Source of the DNA: Streptomyces griseus
GTDB taxonomy: Bacteria > Actinomycetota > Actinomycetes > Streptomycetales > Streptomycetaceae
DNA: 64,000 bases
NCBI RefSeq assembly: GCF_900460065.1
Contig: NZ_UAVD01000003.1
Location: 1 to 64,000 of the forward strand
Direction of reading: 5' to 3'
Position 1 is the first letter of the stretch, and the number at the start of each line of letters is the position of its first letter. The notes beneath the pieces were generated by a model that did not search any database, had not been told where the DNA came from, and saw only the letters and a list, made by a program, of their open reading frames with translations. A program made the translations under genes and the position numbers. Of this stretch, positions 24,952 to 33,275 are shown in pieces.

Positions 24952-25932
24952 ATGACCCCTTCCGCAACAGCCCCGCCCGTGCCAGGACGCTCCGGCGGGC
25001 CGGTCCCCGGTGCCCGGAAGCGGGTGCGCGGACGCCCGCGCCGGCGAACCGCGGCGACGGCGGCGGCACTGCTGCTGTGCGCGGCCCCCTTCGCCTCCGC
25101 CTCCCCCGGGACGGCGGACGGGCGCCCGCCGGCACACCGAGCCGCGCCCCTGTACGTCTCCGACTACGCCGACAACACCGTGCTGCGCCTGCCGCCCGGC
25201 GGAGGCGACCCGGTCACGGTCGCGGCGAGCGGCCTGACCCGCCCGACCGGGCTGGCGCTCGACGCCTCGGGGGACCTCTACATCGCCGACACGGGCAACA
25301 ACCGGGTCGTACGGGTGCCGGGGGACGGAGGTCCGCAGGTCACCGTGGACACCACCGGCCTGTCCCGCCCCATCGGGCTGGCCCTCACAGCGAACGGCGA
25401 CCTCTACATCGCCGACAGCGTCAACGACCGCGTGGTGATGGTGCCCGCCGATGGCGGCGGCCAGGTCACCGTCCCCACCACCGGGCTGCTCCACCCCAAC
25501 GGACTGGCCCTGGACGGCGCGGGGAACCTCTTCGTGGCGGACTTCGTCAACGACCGGGTGGTCAAGGTCCCCGCCGACGGCGGTCCGCAGACGACCGTGC
25601 CCACCACCGGGCTCTCGCAGCCGACCGGACTCGCCTTCGACCGGCGGGGGAACCTCTTCGTCTCCGACAGCGGCAACGACCGGGTGGTGGAGGTGCCTGC
25701 GGGCGGCGGGCCGCGGCGGACCGTCCCGGCGACCGGGCTCGACTCCCCGTACGGCCTGGCCTTCGACCGCTCCGGCGCGCTGTACGTCGCGGACTTCGAC
25801 AACGACCGGGTGGTGGAGGTGCCGGTGCGCGGCGGCCTGCGCCCGCTGCCGGTCGCGGGCCTGCGCACCCCGGCGGGACTGGCCGTTCCGCCGGAGCGCG
25901 ACGCCTACGGAAGCCGTCCTACGGAGCGGTGA
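24952..25932 (+). CDS. Secreted six-bladed NHL-repeat beta-propeller protein
   Basis: 326 residues. A basic N-terminus (GARKRVRGRPRRRTAAT) and hydrophobic AALLLCAAPFASASPG form a signal peptide ending near residue 50. The remainder is six repeats of about 42 residues with the pattern NLFVADxxNDRVVxVPxDGG...VPTTGLxxPxGLALD, as in the extracellular sensor domain of PknD-type kinases; here there is no kinase or anchor. The repeat regularity suggests a closed six-bladed propeller binding an unknown cell-wall ligand. LLLC lacks the small residue needed for a lipobox. ATG 24952 follows GGTGGG. Its 3' end overlaps the convergent DUF6986 gene by 14 bases. Confidence 0.88.
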   Translation: MTPSATAPPVPGRSGGPVPGARKRVRGRPRRRTAATAAALLLCAAPFASASPGTADGRPPAHRAAPLYVSDYADNTVLRLPPGGGDPVTVAASGLTRPTGLALDASGDLYIADTGNNRVVRVPGDGGPQVTVDTTGLSRPIGLALTANGDLYIADSVNDRVVMVPADGGGQVTVPTTGLLHPNGLALDGAGNLFVADFVNDRVVKVPADGGPQTTVPTTGLSQPTGLAFDRRGNLFVSDSGNDRVVEVPAGGGPRRTVPATGLDSPYGLAFDRSGALYVADFDNDRVVEVPVRGGLRPLPVAGLRTPAGLAVPPERDAYGSRPTER

Positions 25933-27217
25933 CCGTCAGGTCCCCCCGGCGCGGCGAGGCGAAGGCGTCCAGGTCCGCGCGGGTGAGGCCGGTCAGCCCG
26001 GCGACCTCGGCGGTGTCCAGCGCGCCGCAGTCGATGCCGCGCAGCAGGTAGCCGCTGAGGGCCTTGGCGGTGGCGGGCTCGTCCATGACGTCACCGCCCG
26101 CCTTGGCCACGTAGGCGGCGAGCCGGGCGGCGGCCGGCTCCAGGCCCTCCCGGTAGAAGGCGTAGACGGCCGCGTAACGCGTCGGCAGGTGGCCGGGGTG
26201 CATGTCCCAGCCCTGGTAGTACGCACGGGCCAGAGCGCGGCGGGTGAGGCCGTAGTGGAGCCGCCAGGCCTCGTGGACCTGGTCGGTCGGGCCGACGGGC
26301 AGCACGTTGGTGGAGCCGTCGGAGACACGGACGCCGGTGCCCGCGGCGGCGACCTGCATGACGGCCTTGGCGTGGTCGGCCGCCGGGTGGTCGCTGGCCT
26401 GGTAGGCGGCGCTGACCCCGACGCAGGCGCTGTAGTCGAAGGTGCCGTAGTGCAGTCCGGTCGCCCGGCCGCGCGCGGCGTCGATCATGCGGGCGACGGC
26501 GGCGGTCCCGTCGGCGGCGAGGATCGACTGGCTGGTCTCGATCTGGATCTCGAAGCCGATCCGTCCGGCGTCGAGGCCGTGCGCCTTCTCGAAGGCTTCG
26601 AGGAGCTGGACGAAGGCGGTGACCTGCTCGGGGTAGGTGACCTTGGGGAGGGTCAGCACGAGCCCTTCGGGGAGCCCGCCCGCCTCCATCAGACCGGTGA
26701 GGAAGACGTCCGTGGTCCGGATGCCCCGGTCGCGGACACCGGCCTCCATGCACTTCATCCGGATGCCCATGTACGGGGCGGCGGTGCCGTCGGCGTACGC
26801 CTCGGAGACCAGGCGCGCGGCCCGGGCGGCGGCCTCGTCCTCCTCGACGTCCGGGCGGGGGCCGTAGCCGTCCTCGAAGTCGATGCGCAGGTCCTCGACG
26901 GGCTCACGCTCCAGCTTGGCGCGTACGCGGTCGTGGACCGGGCCCGCCAACTCCTCGGAAATGCCGAGGACGGCGGCGAACGAAGCGGCGTCCGGGGCGT
27001 GTTCGTCGAGGGCGGCCAGCGCTCGGTCCCCCCAGGAGCGCAGGGTGCCGGGCTCGAAGACGTCGCCCGGCACATAGACGGTGTGCACGGGCTGGCGGGT
27101 GCCGGGATCGCCCGGGTAGCGACGGGCGAGCTCCGCGTCGACCGCCGTGAGGGAGGCGCTGATCTCCTCGCTCACCGCGCCGGCGAGGCTCGTTGCCACC
27201 TTCTCCTGCTGACCCAT
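25919..27217 (-). CDS. DUF6986 family, HpcH/HpaI aldolase-like protein
   Basis: 432 residues with the PEP-mutase/citrate-lyase-beta-like features LRIDFEDGYGPRPDVEEDEA, LPKVTYPEQV, IGFEIQIETSQSIL and HYGTFDYSACVGVSAAYQAS. The acidic DFEDGYG and IQIE positions would bind Mg2+ and substrate. I recall relatives next to glyoxylate/allantoin genes, but no malate synthase is here. GGAGGG precedes ATG 27217 by 7 bases; ATG 27223 is too close to it. An A+T-rich stretch at 27262-27288 holds its likely promoter. The TAG stop overlaps the NHL gene. Confidence 0.85.
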   Translation of the reverse strand: MGQQEKVATSLAGAVSEEISASLTAVDAELARRYPGDPGTRQPVHTVYVPGDVFEPGTLRSWGDRALAALDEHAPDAASFAAVLGISEELAGPVHDRVRAKLEREPVEDLRIDFEDGYGPRPDVEEDEAAARAARLVSEAYADGTAAPYMGIRMKCMEAGVRDRGIRTTDVFLTGLMEAGGLPEGLVLTLPKVTYPEQVTAFVQLLEAFEKAHGLDAGRIGFEIQIETSQSILAADGTAAVARMIDAARGRATGLHYGTFDYSACVGVSAAYQASDHPAADHAKAVMQVAAAGTGVRVSDGSTNVLPVGPTDQVHEAWRLHYGLTRRALARAYYQGWDMHPGHLPTRYAAVYAFYREGLEPAAARLAAYVAKAGGDVMDEPATAKALSGYLLRGIDCGALDTAEVAGLTGLTRADLDAFASPRRGDLTVTAP

Positions 27218-27325
27218 GACCATACCCTCCACGCTCTCGCTGTTTCCGCTTCCCGGAATCAACAATCCGTATAGTGAAGTTATAAGGCCGCTCGACCTGC
27301 GTCAATGGTCGCCCGGAACGGCGGC

Positions 27326-27356
27326 GGGCCGCGCGGTGGGGTTCACCGTGCGGCCC
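27326..27356 (-). terminator. Terminator of the etfB-etfA unit
   Basis: GGGCCGCGCGGTG (27326-27338) and CACCGTGCGGCCC (27344-27356) pair with one G-U-type mismatch and a 5-base loop, 22 bases beyond the etfA stop at 27378. Confidence 0.7.
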
Positions 27357-27377
27357 GGGGCGGGGTGGGGCGAGTGA

Positions 27378-28340
27378 TCAGCCCTTGCGGGTGTTGATCT
27401 CCTCGGTGAGCTGGGGGACGACCGCGAAGAGGTCGCCGACGACGCCGTAGTCGACGAGTTCGAAGATCGGGGCCTCGGCGTCCTTGTTGATCGCGACGAT
27501 CGTCTTCGAGGTCTGCATGCCCGCCCGGTGCTGGATCGCGCCGGAGATGCCCGAGGCGATGTACAGCTGCGGCGAGACGGACTTGCCGGTCTGCCCGACC
27601 TGCGAGGTGTGCGGGTACCAGCCCGCGTCCACCGCCGCACGCGACGCGCCCACCGCGGCACCCAGCGAGTCCGCCAGCGCCTCGATCAGCGGGAAGTTCT
27701 CCGCACCGTTGACCCCGCGCCCGCCCGAGACCACGATCGCCGCCTCGGTCAGCTCCGGACGGCCGGTCGACTCACGCGGCGTCCGCGAGACCACCTTCGT
27801 GCCCGTCGCCCCCTCACCGAACGACACCGCCAGCGCCTCGACCGCACCCGCGGCGGCCGCCGGCTCGACCGGCGCCGAGTTCGGCTTGACCGTGATCACC
27901 GCAACACCCCGGGAAACCCGGGACCTGGTGGTGTAGGAGGCGGCGAACACCGCCTGCGTCGCCACCGGACCCTCGTCACCGGCCTCCAGATCGGTGGCGT
28001 CGGTGATGATGCCGGAGCCGATACGCAGCGCGAGGCGGGCGGCGATCTCCTTGCCCTCGGCCGAGGACACCACCAGCACCGCCGCCGGGGACACCGCCTC
28101 GAACGCGGCCTGCAGCGCGTCCACCTTCGGCACCACCAGATAGTCCGCGAACTCCGGGGCATCGGAGGCCAGGACCTTCACCGCACCGTGCTCACCCAGC
28201 ACACCCGCGGTGCTCTCGGCACCCGCGCCCAGCGCCACGGCGACCGGGTCACCGATGCGACGCGCCAGCGTCAGCAACTCCAGCGTGGGCTTACGGACCG
28301 CACCGTCCACATGATCGACCAGAACCAGAACTTCAGCCAT
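27378..28340 (-). CDS. etfA: Electron transfer flavoprotein alpha subunit
   Basis: 320 residues. ETF-alpha C-terminal signature with the FAD site: VVSGGRGVNGAENFPLIEAL, VGASRAAVDAGWYPHTSQVG, QTGKSVSPQLYIASGISGAI, and NKDAEAPIFELVDYGVVGDL. The N-terminal domain begins MAEVLVLVDHVDGAV. The subunit binds FAD and passes electrons from acyl-CoA or related dehydrogenases to the quinone pool together with EtfB. It follows etfB by 75 bases on the same strand and is followed by a strong hairpin. No dehydrogenase or ETF-quinone oxidoreductase gene is nearby. Confidence 0.97.
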   Translation of the reverse strand: MAEVLVLVDHVDGAVRKPTLELLTLARRIGDPVAVALGAGAESTAGVLGEHGAVKVLASDAPEFADYLVVPKVDALQAAFEAVSPAAVLVVSSAEGKEIAARLALRIGSGIITDATDLEAGDEGPVATQAVFAASYTTRSRVSRGVAVITVKPNSAPVEPAAAAGAVEALAVSFGEGATGTKVVSRTPRESTGRPELTEAAIVVSGGRGVNGAENFPLIEALADSLGAAVGASRAAVDAGWYPHTSQVGQTGKSVSPQLYIASGISGAIQHRAGMQTSKTIVAINKDAEAPIFELVDYGVVGDLFAVVPQLTEEINTRKG

Positions 28341-28415
28341 GACAACGCACTCCAGACAGACGAGAGAAGAAAAACGGGGGAAGAGGCAGGAGAGAAGGGG
28401 ACCGCGGGCGCGGGA

Positions 28416-29201
28416 TCAGATGAACTTCTGGCCCGCGAGGAACTCGGCGAGCTGCTTGCCGCCCTCACCCTCGTCCTTCACGATCGTGCCCGCGGTGCGC
28501 GCCGGACGCTCGGTCGCCGAGTCGACCGCCGTCCACGCACCCGCCAGGCCGACCTCGTCCGCGTCCAGCTCCAGATCCTCCAGGTCCAGGGACTCCACCG
28601 GCTTCTTCTTCGCCGCCATGATCCCCTTGAAGGAGGGGTAGCGCGCCTCACCCGACTGGTCGGTCACCGACACCACCGCCGGCAGCGACGCCTGAAGCTG
28701 CTCGGTCGCCGTGTCACCGTCACGCCGCCCGGTCACCACACCACCGTTCACAGCGACCTCGGACAGCAGCGTCACCTGCGGCACACCCAACCGCTCCGCC
28801 AGCAGCGCCGGCAGCACCCCCATCACACCGTCGGTGGAGGCCATCCCGCAGATCACCAGGTCATAGCCGGTCTTCTCGACCGCCTTCGCCAGCACCAGCG
28901 ACGTGCCCATCACATCCGTGCCGTGCAGATCGTCGTCCTCGACGTGAACCGCCTTGTCCGCACCCATCGACAACGCCTTGCGCAACGCGTCCTTGGCATC
29001 CTCCGGACCCACCGTCACCACGGTGATCTCCGCATCGTCCGCCCCGTCCGCGATCTGCAACGCCTGCTCGACCGCGTACTCGTCCAGCTCCGACAGCAGA
29101 CCGTCGACATCCTCACGGTCCAGCGTCAGGTCATCGGCGAAACGCCGGTCACCGGTCGCGTCGGGCACGTACTTCACACAGACAACGATCCTCAAGCTCA
29201 C
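28416..29201 (-). CDS. etfB: Electron transfer flavoprotein beta subunit
   Basis: 261 residues. MSLRIVVCVKYVPDATGDR opens the family fold, with DEYAVEQALQIAD, VTVGPEDAKDALRKALSMGA, the AMP-binding-type DLVICGMASTDGVMGVLPAL and the terminal KPVESLDLEDL. The C-terminus is complete (QKFI). GTG 29201 begins the conserved frame, with GGAG in the AGTAGGAGAG just upstream. It heads the etfB-etfA unit, and the two products form the heterodimeric flavoprotein. The 200 bases upstream to the flavin reductase gene hold no gene that I can support. Confidence 0.97.
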   Translation of the reverse strand: MSLRIVVCVKYVPDATGDRRFADDLTLDREDVDGLLSELDEYAVEQALQIADGADDAEITVVTVGPEDAKDALRKALSMGADKAVHVEDDDLHGTDVMGTSLVLAKAVEKTGYDLVICGMASTDGVMGVLPALLAERLGVPQVTLLSEVAVNGGVVTGRRDGDTATEQLQASLPAVVSVTDQSGEARYPSFKGIMAAKKKPVESLDLEDLELDADEVGLAGAWTAVDSATERPARTAGTIVKDEGEGGKQLAEFLAGQKFI

Positions 29202-29401
29202 GCCGGCTCTCCTACTGCATCGTCTTTTCCGGGCTGCCTTGTTGCACGCAGCATAGGCGCCTTGTCGGGCCGGATCCGGTCAGGACGACCGAGGCTCCGC
29301 GCCCGATATTACTCGCCAGTACACCCAGTCTCTTACCCCTGGGCAAGCGCCGCGCACTGTGACCTTGCCAACGCGGCGGGCCCCTGCGTGCGTGCTCGCC
29401 C

Positions 29402-29911
29402 TCAGTCTCGCAGAGCCGTGAAGCGTCCCTGGTGGTAGACCAGGGGGCGTCCGGTTCCGGAGTGCTCGCCCGCCACCGCCTCGGCGATGACGATGCGGTG
29501 GTCCCCGGCCGGGACACGGGTCACGACACGGCAGACGAGCCAGGCGGAGACGCCGGCGAGCAGCGGAACACCTGCGGGGCCGCTGCTCCACTCGGTCGAC
29601 GGGCCGAAGCGGTCGGCTCCGCTGCGGGCGAAGGTGGCGGCCAGTTCGTGCTGGTGCTCCCCGAGTATGTGAACGCCGACGTACGCGGCCTCGGACAGCA
29701 CGGGCCAGGTGGACGAGGACACACCGATGCCGAAGGAGATCAGCGGGGGTTCGGCGGCGACGGAGGTCAGCGAGGTGGCGGTGAAGCCGACCGGCCGCTC
29801 CCCCGCGGCGGTGATCACGGCCACGCCCGCGGCGTGGCGGCGGAAGACCGAGCGGAACAGTTCGGGAGTGGCGGCCGTCGGGGCAGGGGCGAGATCGGGT
29901 GTTGCCGTCAT
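29402..29911 (-). CDS. Flavin reductase family protein
   Basis: 169 residues. Split-barrel FMN domain: FRSVFRRHAAGVAVITAAGE, then PVGFTATSLTSVAAEPPLIS (the GFTATS phosphate-binding loop), SEAAYVGVHILGEHQHELA and HRIVIAEAV, ending PLVYHQGRF. Such proteins reduce FMN/FAD with NAD(P)H for monooxygenases or act as heme/flavin-binding oxidoreductases. ATG 29911 is preceded by AGAAGGACACGTCCC. The neighbouring ETF genes are 200 bases downstream on the same strand, but a terminator between is not visible. No partner monooxygenase is present. Confidence 0.9.
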   Translation of the reverse strand: MTATPDLAPAPTAATPELFRSVFRRHAAGVAVITAAGERPVGFTATSLTSVAAEPPLISFGIGVSSSTWPVLSEAAYVGVHILGEHQHELAATFARSGADRFGPSTEWSSGPAGVPLLAGVSAWLVCRVVTRVPAGDHRIVIAEAVAGEHSGTGRPLVYHQGRFTALRD

Positions 29912-30108
29912 GGGACGTGTCCTTCTGCGGAAGTGGCGTACAGGTCCGTGGGTGCTCAGGCACCCGGACAGCGCGCACTCGCATTGCGTGCGAGGTCCAC
30001 ATGGACCCGGCCGTAAAGAAGGAGTTCTGGCGGCATAACGTCAGACTGACGATGTGAAGCGTGCACAGTCAAGGCCGTTCCGGGATGTGGGAGATGCGTC
30101 ACGGTCCG

Positions 30109-30435
30109 TCATAGGGCGTGCGCCAGCGCCGCGACGACGTCGACGGTGCGGGGTTGGCCGGACGCCCGGCGGACCACCTCGCCCTCGGCGTCGAGCACCA
30201 GGACCGTCGGCGTCTTCGTGATGTCCAGCTCGCGCACCAGCGCGAGATGGGACTCGGCGTCGACCTCGACATGGGCGACCCCGTCGACCATCCCGGCCAC
30301 CTCGCCCAGGGTGCGGCGGGTCGCGCGGCAGGGCTGGCAGAAGGCGCTGGAGAACTGTACGAGCGTCGCGCGTTTCCCGAGTTCCGCGCCGAGTTGGGAT
30401 GCGTCGAGTCGCTGTCCGGGTGTCCGGCGGTCCAC
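30109..30435 (-). CDS. Thioredoxin-family protein
   Basis: 108 residues, single thioredoxin domain. The redox motif is CQPC (Cys33, Cys36) in VQFSSAFCQPCRATRRTLGE, with the cis-proline in TKTPTVLVLD. CQPC differs from the CGPC of housekeeping thioredoxins, so redox potential and partners probably differ. GTG 30435 lies behind AGGAGGC with ideal spacing. It is divergent from the acyltransferase gene and cytoplasmic (no signal). Confidence 0.92.
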   Translation of the reverse strand: MDRRTPGQRLDASQLGAELGKRATLVQFSSAFCQPCRATRRTLGEVAGMVDGVAHVEVDAESHLALVRELDITKTPTVLVLDAEGEVVRRASGQPRTVDVVAALAHAL

Positions 30436-30599
30436 GTGATGCCTCCTGATCAGAGCTCCTCGTAAGGGGTCAGCACCGGCCGTCGCCCGGACATTCCCGC
30501 AGCTCCCGGGGGGCGCGCACGTGACGAGAATCTCGCGCCCCGCGTCCGCCGGGACTGGCCAGCGGCTCCCGCATGGGGCACCATCGCCACAATGCCGAA

Positions 30600-30618
30600 A
30601 ACCTACGGCTGCGTAACT
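30600..30618. promoter_or_regulatory. Candidate operator upstream of the acyltransferase gene
   Basis: ACCTACGGCTGCGTAACTT contains TACG-GCTG-CGTA as an inverted repeat with partly symmetric flanks, about 50 bases before ATG 30665. It resembles TetR-type sites found near fatty-acid genes in actinobacteria; this is pattern-based inference. Confidence 0.4.
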
Positions 30619-30664
30619 TCCGCCGGGAGAACCTCCCCAGGCGCTGAAGAAGGGTCTTCTCCAG

Positions 30665-31387
30665 ATGGCAGAACTCGTCTATCGACCGGTCATCGGCGCC
30701 GCTCGCACCCTGTTCAAGGCGCTCGACCTGAAGATCGACACTCAGGGTTCGGAGCACATCCCGAAGACCGGTGGTGCGGTGCTGGTCAGCAACCACATCA
30801 GTTATCTCGACTTCATCTTCACCGGGCTGGGCGCCCTGCCGCAGAAGCGGCTGGTGCGGTTCATGGCGAAGGAATCGGTCTTCCGGCACAAGATCTCCGG
30901 TCCGCTGATGCGGGGAATGAAGCACATCCCGGTCGACCGCGACCAGGGCGAGGACGCGTACGCCCACGCGCTTCGGTCGCTGCGTTCCGGTGAGATCGTC
31001 GGCGTGTTCCCCGAGGCCACGATCTCGCAGTCGTTCACCCTCAAGAGCTTCAAGTCGGGTGCCGCGCGCCTCGCCCAGGAGGCCGGGGTCCCGCTGATCC
31101 CGATGGCGCTCTGGGGTACGCAGCGGATCTGGACGAAGGGTCGGCCGCGCAATTTCCAGCGCAGCCACATCCCCATCACCATCCGCGTCGGCGAGCCCAT
31201 GGAGGCGCCCTCCGACCAGTACGCCGGCGCCATCACCCGGCGGCTGCGGGAGCGGGTCCAGGAGCTGCTGGAAGCGGCGCAGCGGGCCTACCCGGTGCGC
31301 CCGAAGGACGCGAGCGACACCTGGTGGGTGCCGGCCCATCTCGGCGGTACGGCCCCGACGCCCGCCGAGGTGCGCGAGCTCGGCTGA
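30665..31387 (+). CDS. 1-acyl-sn-glycerol-3-phosphate acyltransferase (PlsC-type)
   Basis: 240 residues. Acyltransferase block I is VSNHISYLDF (His44, Asp49), block II near MAKESVFRHKISGPLMRGM with IPVDR, block III VFPEATIS (Glu117, in place of the common EGT), block IV VPLIPMALWG. It transfers an acyl chain to lysophosphatidate in membrane phospholipid synthesis, or a related acceptor; which one is not certain. There is a short N-terminal hydrophobic patch only. ATG 30665 follows AGAAGGG. The C-terminal tail is unusually Pro-rich. It stands alone between divergent thioredoxin and convergent transglutaminase. Confidence 0.93.
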   Translation: MAELVYRPVIGAARTLFKALDLKIDTQGSEHIPKTGGAVLVSNHISYLDFIFTGLGALPQKRLVRFMAKESVFRHKISGPLMRGMKHIPVDRDQGEDAYAHALRSLRSGEIVGVFPEATISQSFTLKSFKSGAARLAQEAGVPLIPMALWGTQRIWTKGRPRNFQRSHIPITIRVGEPMEAPSDQYAGAITRRLRERVQELLEAAQRAYPVRPKDASDTWWVPAHLGGTAPTPAEVRELG

Positions 31388-31391
31388 CGCC

Positions 31392-31419
31392 TGCCCCGCG
31401 GCGACCTCGGCGCGGGGCA
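31392..31419. terminator. Terminator between acyltransferase and transglutaminase genes
   Basis: TGCCCCGC (31392-31399) and GCGGGGCA (31412-31419) form an 8-bp perfect stem just after the acyltransferase stop. Confidence 0.6.
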
Positions 31420-31490
31420 CCCCGGTCGCCGCGGGCGTCGTTCCCGTCCGGTGGGGAGGAGGGCGCCGGTCCGGGCGCGGGACGCCGCGT

Positions 31491-32102
31491 TCAGAGGCTC
31501 GCAGGGAGGTTCCGCATCAGCTCCGAGCGGTCCCGGGCGCTCCTCAGCGTCCGGAGGATCGCCTCGGGCGGTGCGGCGTGGACGACCGGACCGTCCGCTT
31601 CGCCGAACTCCTCGCGTACCACCCAGGCCAGCCGCTCCTCCTCCAGCGAGAACCGCGCGTCGACGCCCGGTTTGTTGCCCCGCGGATCCACCCTCGCCCA
31701 GCGACCGGCGCCCGGGAGCCGCAACGCGACCAGGCCGTGGATCACCGGGGTCGCGCCGTCCCCGCCGACCAGGCGTTGGTAGCAGAGGCCGGCCGGAACG
31801 CCGCGGGCCCGCAGCAGCGCCGCGAGCGCGATCGACTTGGCGTAGCAGATGCCGGTGCGGGCGGCGAGCACGTCGGAGGCGCGCCATGTGACGCGCGGGT
31901 CGCCCGAGTCGGCGGAGTGCGCAACGGCGTCGCGGACGAACTCGAAGGCGGCCCGCGCGTATGCGTATACGGCGTCGGTGTCTGTGTCGGCGTCGAGCGC
32001 GAGGCGGGTCGCCACCTCGCGCACCCGCGGATGCTCGTGGTCGATGGCCTCGTCAGCGGCCAGATACGCGTCGAGGTCAGGTGATTGCTGGATCAGCTCC
32101 AT
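31491..32102 (-). CDS. Transglutaminase-like cysteine-protease-fold protein
   Basis: 203 residues with the complete catalytic triad of the transglutaminase core: Cys86 in AARTGICYAKSIALA, His122 in TPVIHGLVAL, Asp139 in RWARVDPRGN. Proteins of this size are cytoplasmic thiol hydrolases or transferases; no signal peptide is seen. ATG 32102 begins the frame, behind GGAG (32105-32113 region). It lies downstream of the threonine-aldolase operon, with an almost perfect 14-bp inverted repeat in between. The substrate is unknown. Confidence 0.88.
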   Translation of the reverse strand: MELIQQSPDLDAYLAADEAIDHEHPRVREVATRLALDADTDTDAVYAYARAAFEFVRDAVAHSADSGDPRVTWRASDVLAARTGICYAKSIALAALLRARGVPAGLCYQRLVGGDGATPVIHGLVALRLPGAGRWARVDPRGNKPGVDARFSLEEERLAWVVREEFGEADGPVVHAAPPEAILRTLRSARDRSELMRNLPASL

Positions 32103-32120
32103 GGCGGGAGAGCATATGAA

Positions 32121-32158
32121 GCGACCGACCGGAAGTCCATATCTTTCCGATCGGTCGC
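32121..32158. repeat. Near-perfect inverted repeat upstream of the transglutaminase gene
   Basis: GCGACCGACCGGAA (32121-32134) and its complement at 32145-32158 with one mismatch and an A/T-richer 10-base loop. It is 19 bases before the transglutaminase start and 55 bases after the threonine-aldolase stop; it could be the operon terminator, an operator, or both. Confidence 0.55.
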
Positions 32159-32173
32159 ATGGTTATGCGCGAT

Positions 32174-32217
32174 GGGCGGCCCCGCAGGGCAGGCGGCAGT
32201 TCGACGACAGGGCCTAG
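32174..32217. mobile_element. Miniature element remnant, copy C (one end only)
   Basis: Read on the reverse strand it begins CTAGGCCCTGTCGTCGAACT and continues GCCGCCTGCC, matching the right half of copy A. The other end is missing. The terminal CTAG contains the TAG stop of the threonine-aldolase gene at 32214-32216, as in copy B. Confidence 0.6.
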
Positions 32218-33275
32218 CGCGCCATCTCTTCCTTGAGCGCCTGGAGGAAGGCGTCGACGTCGTCCTCGCCGGTGTCGAACGCGCACATCCAGCGGACGTC
32301 CCCGGCCGCCTCGTCCCAGAAGTAGAAGCGGAAGCGCTTCTGGAGTCGCTCGCTGACCGCGTGCGGAAGGCGGGCGAACACGGCGTTGGCCTGCACCGGG
32401 TAGAGGATCTCCACCCCGTCGATCGCCCGCACGCCCTCGGCGAGCCGCTGGGCCATGGCGTTGGCGTGCCGGGCGTTGCGCAGCCACAGGTCCCTGGCGA
32501 GCAGCGCCTCCAGCTGGACGGAGACGAAGCGCATCTTGGAGGCGAGCTGCATGGAGAGCTTGCGCAGGTGCTTCATCGCCCGGACCGCGTCCGGATTGAG
32601 CACGACGACGGCCTCACCGAAGATCGCGCCGTTCTTCGTGCCGCCGAAGGACAGCACATCGACGCCGACCGTGTTGGTGAACGTCCGCATCGGCACGTCC
32701 AGCGAGGCGGCGGCGTTGGCTATCCGGGCCCCGTCGAGGTGCACCTTCATGCCGCGCTCATGGGCGTGGTCGCAGATGGCGCGGATCTCGTCGGGGGTGT
32801 AGACGGTGCCCAGCTCGGTGTTCTGGGTGATCGAGACGACCTGCGGCATGGCCCGGTGCTCGTCGTCCCAGCCGTACGCCTGCCGGTCGATGAGCTCCGG
32901 GGTGAGCTTGCCGTCCGGTGTGGGCACGGTGAGGAGCTTCAGCCCGCCCATCCGCTCGGGCGCGCCGCCCTCGTCCACGTTGATGTGCGCGGACTCGGCG
33001 CAGATCACGGCGCCCCAGCGGTCGGTGAGCGCCTGGAGGGCCACCACGTTGGCGCCCGTGCCGTTGAAGACCGGGAAGGCCTCGGCGGTGGCGCCGAAGT
33101 GGCTGTGCATCACGCGCTGGAGGTGGCCGGTGTAGTCGTCCTCGCCGTAGGCGACCTGGTGGCCGCCGTTGGCCAGCGCGAGGGCCGCGAGGACCTCCGG
33201 GTGCGCGCCGGCGTAGTTGTCACTGGCGAAGCCGCGTACCTGCGGGTCGTGGTGACGTCGCGCGTCGGTCCTCAC
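32214..33275 (-). CDS. Low-specificity L-threonine aldolase-type PLP enzyme
   Basis: 353 residues from GTG 33275. Fold-type I aldolase landmarks: FASDNYAGAHPEVLAALA, YGEDDYTGHLQRVM, FNGTGANVVALQAL, CAESAHINVDEGGAPE, HLDGARIANAAASL (Asp to PLP), and the PLP lysine in LSFGGTKNGAIFGEA. It would cleave threonine, allo-threonine or other beta-hydroxy-alpha-amino acids to glycine and an aldehyde. GTG 33275 overlaps the TGA of the SDR gene (GTGA), so it is translated by coupling as third gene of the DUF6421-SDR-aldolase operon. The TAG stop is part of miniature element C. Confidence 0.92.
   Translation of the reverse strand: MRTDARRHHDPQVRGFASDNYAGAHPEVLAALALANGGHQVAYGEDDYTGHLQRVMHSHFGATAEAFPVFNGTGANVVALQALTDRWGAVICAESAHINVDEGGAPERMGGLKLLTVPTPDGKLTPELIDRQAYGWDDEHRAMPQVVSITQNTELGTVYTPDEIRAICDHAHERGMKVHLDGARIANAAASLDVPMRTFTNTVGVDVLSFGGTKNGAIFGEAVVVLNPDAVRAMKHLRKLSMQLASKMRFVSVQLEALLARDLWLRNARHANAMAQRLAEGVRAIDGVEILYPVQANAVFARLPHAVSERLQKRFRFYFWDEAAGDVRWMCAFDTGEDDVDAFLQALKEEMAR

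Noticed and set aside
24952..25110. Possible lipobox LLLC in the NHL protein signal
   Set aside because: Residue before Cys is Leu rather than Ala, Ser or Gly, so lipidation is unlikely.
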